Source of the DNA: Cohnella rhizosphaerae
GTDB lineage: Bacteria > Bacillota > Bacilli > Paenibacillales > Paenibacillaceae
DNA: 64,000 bases
Assembly (NCBI RefSeq): GCF_029525575.1
Contig: NZ_JAPDIA010000009.1
Span: forward strand, 186,001 to 250,000
Reading direction: 5' to 3'
Positions 58,527-64,000 of the stretch are shown piece after piece. Both the position numbers and the translations under genes were made by a program. The stretch's first letter is position 1. Every line of letters begins with the position of its first letter. The notes under the pieces are model-generated. The model worked only from the letters and a program-made list of their open reading frames with translations. It had not been told where the DNA came from and did not search any database.

Positions 58527-61500
58527 ATGAATCGCAAGAGAATCGTGCTGCCGGGCGCCATTGCGCGCCGCTTCATGCGCGGAGCCGTCCGATCGGCAGC
58601 GGCAGGCGGCCGTTTTATTCGCGGCTGGCGTCTGGGAATCGCGCTTGCGGCCGTCGCCTGGATCGCCGTGGCGGCGTTCGCGTCGGCCGCGCAGGCGGAC
58701 GAGCAGACCAAGCTGACGGCGGTCGCCGTGCAGATGACGGCAAGCGACAAAGGCGTCGTCTACCAATCGTACGCGAATCGCTACGTGGTAGGACCGAACG
58801 GCTGGCTGGAATGGAAGATTACCGTAAAAGAAAAGCTGGCAGGCTTCACCGAAGGCGCCTTATACGTTTTCGATAAAGACAGCGCCCTGAACTGGTGGGA
58901 ACGCAGTCGAGCGGTCATCAAGAGACAGGAAGGCGACCATACGCTTGTGTTCCGTTTCGAGCCGGGACTTTCCGATCCAAGCGGACCGCTCACGCTCGAT
59001 CGCAAGCTGGCGCTCGACGGCCAATACGGGTCGATCAAGTACTACGCGCTTAATCCGGACAACGGACAGACGGTCCTCAAGTCGACGACCGTCATCGACC
59101 TGTCGGGCATCTCCGGCATGGCCGCCGCCCAGTTCAAGCGCGAGTACCCGACGCTGACGATCACGCCGAATCCGGCCGATCTTCAGCGCGGCGGCCAGCC
59201 GCCAAGCGGCTTGTCCGTCGACCGGATCATCGTCGACGTGAAGGACGCCGTGCTCGATCCGCAAGACTTCGAGTTCAAGTACAGGCTGAGCGCCGGCATG
59301 TACAGCAAGTCGGTCGACTGGACGACGATGGCGGAGCGCAACTACATTCCGGTACCGCCGGAAGCGCGCGGCAAGGCGGCGGATTTGGACATCGAGGTGA
59401 GAGACAGCGGCGGCAATTGGAGGCCCTACACGCTCTTTTATCCCGGCCCCGGCGGGTTCGTCGAATCCCGGGTCACGATGAATCCCTTCTATATAATCGG
59501 CGGGGGCTCCGGCGATGCGGGAGGCCGATACCTTCAAATGCTGGCCGATGGCGGCGTCGATCCGGCGATGCGCGCGGACGTCCTGCGCACGGCGGTCGCG
59601 GATTTCAAATTTTTGCGGCAAACGTACGAGATGCCGAAAAACGCGTATACCTGGCTCGCCGCGTTTGTGTACAGCACGGGGCAGAAGTCGGTGAACGGCT
59701 ACAAGGGCTATGCCGACGTCGATCTGACTGCGAGCGGCTACTTGTGGAGTACCAGTTCCAAGCTGCCGGTGGACAACCTGCCGGTCAAGCCTTTCTCCGA
59801 CACCTACCAGGCTGTCGAGACCAACCCGCTGAACGGGCGCCAATACGAAGGCTACTGGGCGGTCCTGCCCAACGGGGACACGTCCGCGCTTGGCGAAGGG
59901 GCGCACTATCTGTACGTCAAAACCGTCGACGCCGTCACGGGCGGCTTCATGTGGCAGCAGGTGTACTATGATGCCGACCGTTTTCTGACCGATAAAAACG
60001 CGACCAACCCCGTGCCGGTCAAGCTGATCAAGGATACGACGCCGCTCACGATCGACTTTGCGGACCAGCCGCTCGCCCGCGGCGATTATGTCGTCGAAGC
60101 CCATGTCGCCGACAATACGGGCCTTGGCGCCGTGCAGTACATGGTCAGCGAATTCGACTTCTGCGCGCGCAGCCCGGGCGCATGCGAGTCGATGGGCGCC
60201 AAATGGACGGACGTGCCCTTGGCCGCCGGCGGCAGGACGGCGCAGGTGGGCATCGACACGACGCCTTATTTTACGGACCGGTCCGCCTTACGCCTTTACG
60301 TCTACGTAAGAGGCGTCGAGCAGCGCCACAAGCAGCCTCCGTATGACAAAGATCCGTTCGCGGCCGGCAACAAAGCCAATATCGTCGCAGCCTCCTCTTC
60401 TTATTACGTTCTCCGGGGCAGCGACGCGCTGGAATTGAAGGCGACCTATGTCGACCGCGTCGACGCGCAGGGACGTCTGGCCTCGGCGCCGGAGCACAAA
60501 GTGCGGCTTTACACGCATGCGGCGGGCTTGCTCGCCGCCGAGGGCGACGTGCGCTACCGGATCGAGAAGGCCGGCGGCGACGTCGTTCAGGATTGGAAAA
60601 ACGTGCCGAGCGGGCAGGAGATCGTGCTGGCCGGGGCGGACGGCGAGTACCTGCTGCGCGCGCAGCCGCTGGATGCGGAAGGAAAGGCAGCAGGCGAGCC
60701 TTACGCGCAGTCATTCGTCATCGGCCCTGCGGTGTCCGCCACGGCCGTGTCGGCCAGCTTCAGCACGACGGAGATGACCAATCAGGATGTCGTGCTGACG
60801 CTGACGACGGGCGTGCCGGTTAAAGTCCTGAATGCAGACGGGGTCGATCCCGCCGTTGCGGATACGTCGCATACGCTGACGATAAAAAACGCTACGCCGT
60901 TTGGCTCGCCGCTTTCGATTCAGATTCAGCCGGACGGCGGAGAGACGGAGACGATTCGGGTGTCCGTCGGACAGATCGACAAGACCGGCTTTGGCCCGCT
61001 GGCCGGAGGCGGAGCGGCCATCTATACGAACAGCCAGCCGACCGCGGGCGAAGTGACGGCCTATCTGTACGTGGGCAAGCGGGTCAAGCCGGGCGTCGGC
61101 GACGGCATCGCCTATCGTAACGGCTGGCTGTCCTACACGTTCGCGGCGAACGGCGAGCATGTGTTCGAGGTCGAGGACCTGGCGGGCAGCGCCCTTCGGG
61201 GCTACGTGAGCGAAAACAACCGCAAGGCGGTCGTGACGTGGATCGACAGTACCGCGCCAGCCGTATCCGTCTCCTACAGCACGACGGCGCTGACCAATAA
61301 GCCGGTGACGGCGTCCGTACAGTTGCCGGACGGATTCGCGGTGATCAATAACGGGGGGGAGCGCGTCCTACATGTTTGCGGACAACGGCGAATTCGTCTT
61401 TCTCGTCAAAGACGTCAACGGCGTCGTTCGCGAGTACAAAGCCGCCGTCGCCAATATCGACAAGGAACCGCCGGCGCTGACGCTCGCCGGACCGCTCACC

Positions 61501-61974
61501 TATCCGGTCTATCAGGGGCTGCCGTTCACGTTCGACGAGCCCGGCTATACGGCCGTCGACAACCGGGACGGCGACTTGACCGCGAAGGTCGGCGTGTCCA
61601 GTCAGGTCGACGTGTACAAAGGCGGTTACTACGAGATCGTCTATACGGTCGCCGACAGCGCAGGCAACGCCGCGCGCGCCATTCGGAGCGTGTCGGTTAT
61701 GGAAATGAACGGGATCAGCTTGTTCGTCAACCAGATTCGGCTGCGCGGCGACATCGCGATATCGCGGGGAACGCTGCGCTTCGACATTGCCGGGCAGGAG
61801 AGCGACGACCTGGTCTTCAAGTATCTGCCCGGCAAGCACGCTGCGGGCGCCTTCAAGAGCGGCGGTACGCCGATCGCGGGCCGGACGCTTACGCTTGACG
61901 AAGCGGGCTGGTACACCTTCTTCGTCCAGGACCGGGAACGGCGAACCTTCGTCGGACAGATCAATGTGCAGTAG
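58527..61974 (+). CDS. large exported surface protein with Ig-like domains (one frame break)
   Basis: Repaired to about 1148 residues. A long signal peptide (hydrophobic RLGIALAAVAWIAVAAFASAAQA) is followed by beta-rich domains with no catalytic motif I recognise. A middle segment has Cys-containing SEFDFCARSPGACESMGAKW. Ig-like repeats follow, each opening with a VSASFSTTEMTNQDVVLTL or VSVSYSTTALTNKPVTASV pattern. A DUF5011-like domain (PVYQGLPFTFDEPGYTAVDNRDGDLTAKV) lies near the end. The break is a G7 run near 61353, repaired to NNGGSASYMFADNGEF. ATG has GGAGGGG upstream. Probably a structural or adhesion protein; function unknown. Confidence 0.75.
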
Positions 61975-61995
61975 AAAAAGGGAGAGAACGGGTCA

Positions 61996-64000
61996 ATGCG
62001 CATGCGATGGATAAAAACGGCTTGCGGCGGCAATCGCGGTCGCGGTGGCGGTCTCGGGCCTGGCGCCGGGATGGACGCTGGCCGCAGGCCGGCCCCAGCT
62101 CTCGGACGATGTGCTTCGCATCAGCGTGAACGAGGCGAACGGGCGGATCGGCGTGGGGACGACCGGCGGCGATCCGGTACGTTCCGGCGACGAGGATCGG
62201 CCGCTCGTCTACAATCCGGAGATGCCGGAGACGTCGTTCACGAGCTTCCGGATCGACGGCGAGGAAGCGATCTACGGACATGCGTACGGCCCGGAATCGG
62301 CGCCGTACGGCTATTTCGTGCAGGAGCCCGTCGTCGAAGGCGACCGGATCGTGTCGGTATGGCGATACCGGGGCGTCGACATCCGCCAGACGGTCGAGCT
62401 CGTGCCGCAGGGCGACAAGACGCTGCCGGCGGGCAATGCGCGGCTGTCGTACCGGGTGGACAACAAGTCCGGCAAGAGCGTCAAGCTCGGGACGCGGATT
62501 CTGCTCGACGTCAAGGCCGGCGACAACGACGGGCCGCTGCTGATGGCGCCGGGCGAGCTGACGCCCGTCATCGGCGAACGCGAATTCGGTCCTGCCGAGG
62601 TGCCGCTGTACTGGCAGGCGATGGACGACGTCGACGATCCGCAGGTCGTCGCCTACGGCACCTTGTACGGCTTCGGCGAGAAGAAGCCCAGCCGCGTCAT
62701 TTTCGGTCACTGGAACGGCCTGTCGGCGACGAAATGGAAATACGACTGGAACCAGTGGACCGATTATACGGCGGACGGGGGGGCTTTACGGAACGGCGGA
62801 CAGCGCGGTTGCCGTCTATTGGGACGAAGCGTCCCTGGAAGGCGGCGCTTCCGCGTCGTTTTCGACCCTGGTCGGCATGGGCGAGATGAAGCAGCGGCAG
62901 ACGCTGCTCGACAATATGGCGGTGACCGTCTCGGCGCCGCAGAAGGTGACGGCGGAGACCGGCGGCCAAGCTTCGTTCGAGCTGTCCGCGGAGCTTGCGA
63001 ACAATCTCGCAAAGTCGGTCGCGCAGAAAGACGTCCGCGTCGAGATCGTATACCCGGGCAGCGCCCAGTTGACCGGAGGCAGCGAGCGGGTCGCCTATAT
63101 CCCGGCGGTCGCCAAGGGCGAGCGGCTCTCCTTCCGCTGGCGGTTCGTCGCGACCGGCGCGGATGCGGTCAACGTCTATGCCTTCAAGGTGCGCGTGACG
63201 GTAGGCGATCCCGACGCGCCCGGCGTGAAGACGCGGGAAGAGACGGCGCATATCGTCGTGCTGAACGACTTCCGGCAGCCGCCCGATATCCAGTTCACGG
63301 CCGTCGCGCCGAACCGCATGTACGAGAAGGAAGCGTTCCGCAAGGTCGTCCTCTACGGCAGCAACCTGAATTTTCTCAAGGACGCTCCGGACCGCTGGCA
63401 TGTGTACATTCAGGCTGCTAACGGCCAGCGGACGAACATCGAATCGAAGTATGTCACCGTCGAGAGCGACAGCCAGCTGTCGGTCATGCTTCCGCAACTG
63501 CCGCTCGGCGCTTACGGCATCGGCGTGGAGCACGATCTGAGCAAGGGCATGTACCGTCCCGACGCGATCCGCATCACCGACGACATCTCGGTCATGAAGC
63601 GCGGGTACGGCACGCTCCTGATCACGAAGAAGGATACGCTCAAGACGCGCACGGACATCGGCGGGCAGTATACGCTGCGGACGAACAAGATTTATTACGC
63701 CAAAGGCGGCGCGCTGCCGTCCGTCCCGGCGGGCGAGGAGGAAGTGCTCCGCATCCAGGGCAACATCCAGGACATGGGCGACGGCACGTATTCGGTCGTG
63801 CCTCATCCGTCGCAAGCGGTATCGCTCGGCAACGTGCTGAAGCTGACCGTGTCCGAGTTCGACGCGGACATGCCCGGCGAGATCGTCGTCAAGCCGGTTA
63901 CGTACGAATACGAGGACAACGGCCTCGTGTACGACAGGGCGACCCAAGCGGTCGTCAGCGGCAACGACCAGAGCCGCATCTACCTGAAGCAGCTGACGAA
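61996..64000 (+). CDS. large exported protein, 3' end beyond the window (two frame breaks)
   Basis: It starts 21 bases after the previous gene, in the same operon. Removing one A from the A5 run near 62018 yields a normal signal peptide (RWIKRLAAAIAVAVAVSGLAPG). A G7 run near 62777 is repaired to DGGLYGTADSAVAVYWDEASLEG, after which the frame is open to the window end. The visible 668 residues are beta-rich: a DVLRISVNEANGRIGVGTTGG opening, a region resembling sugar-mutarotase-like folds, and Ig-like domains with FTAVAPNRMYEKEAFRKVVLYGSNL. No catalytic motif. It is likely a partner of the preceding surface protein. Confidence 0.7.

Overview
The window looks like a GC-rich Paenibacillaceae chromosome (Paenibacillus/Cohnella type). 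The signs are strong AGGAGG ribosome binding sites, sigma-A type promoters, lipoprotein-based sugar ABC transporters of the LplB/YtcP/LipO kind, a membrane-anchored AraC-type regulator, ECF sigma/anti-sigma pairs and very large secreted carbohydrate-active proteins. I see no rRNA, tRNA, CRISPR array, transposase or prophage.

Layout. 1-194 is the tail of an upstream gene. 247-9930 is a polysaccharide-use operon: GH95 alpha-L-fucosidase-type hydrolase, SGNH esterase, GH2 beta-mannosidase-type hydrolase, a TIM-barrel sugar isomerase/epimerase and a rhamnulokinase. 9958-16211 encodes a 1691-residue secreted GH5 protein with duplicated binding modules, then a signal-less GH5 paralogue. 16368-19567 holds DinB, a 51-bp minisatellite, a CDF cation transporter and a small lipoprotein. 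19568-30275 is a second sugar region: a secreted clan GH-A hydrolase with tandem binding modules, a membrane-bound AraC regulator, two ABC permeases, the binding lipoprotein and a five-bladed propeller hydrolase. Two of its transcripts begin with the same ~150-nt leader. 30438-53623 is a mixed accessory region: small regulators (MerR, ECF/anti-sigma, XRE-cupin, LysR, AraC), two CynX-type exporters, GNAT and VOC proteins, esterases, phosphotransferases of antibiotic-resistance type and an AT-rich patch (about 40.4-44.0 kb). 54097-58307 encodes a NarL response regulator and a hybrid kinase with two kinase cores around a receiver. Divergent from it, 58527-64000 encodes two large exported surface proteins.

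How it works together. The secreted GH5 and GH-A enzymes would open polysaccharides outside the cell. ABC transporters would import oligosaccharides. The cytoplasmic GH95, GH2, SGNH, GH5 and propeller enzymes would trim them, and the isomerase/kinase pair would feed the deoxysugar into central metabolism.

A caution governs the whole annotation. About 48 frame breaks interrupt otherwise intact genes, and every one is repaired by removing one base (rarely two), nearly always from a homopolymer. I treat these as probable sequence over-calls and give each gene its full repaired span. Repaired lengths are stated in each entry.
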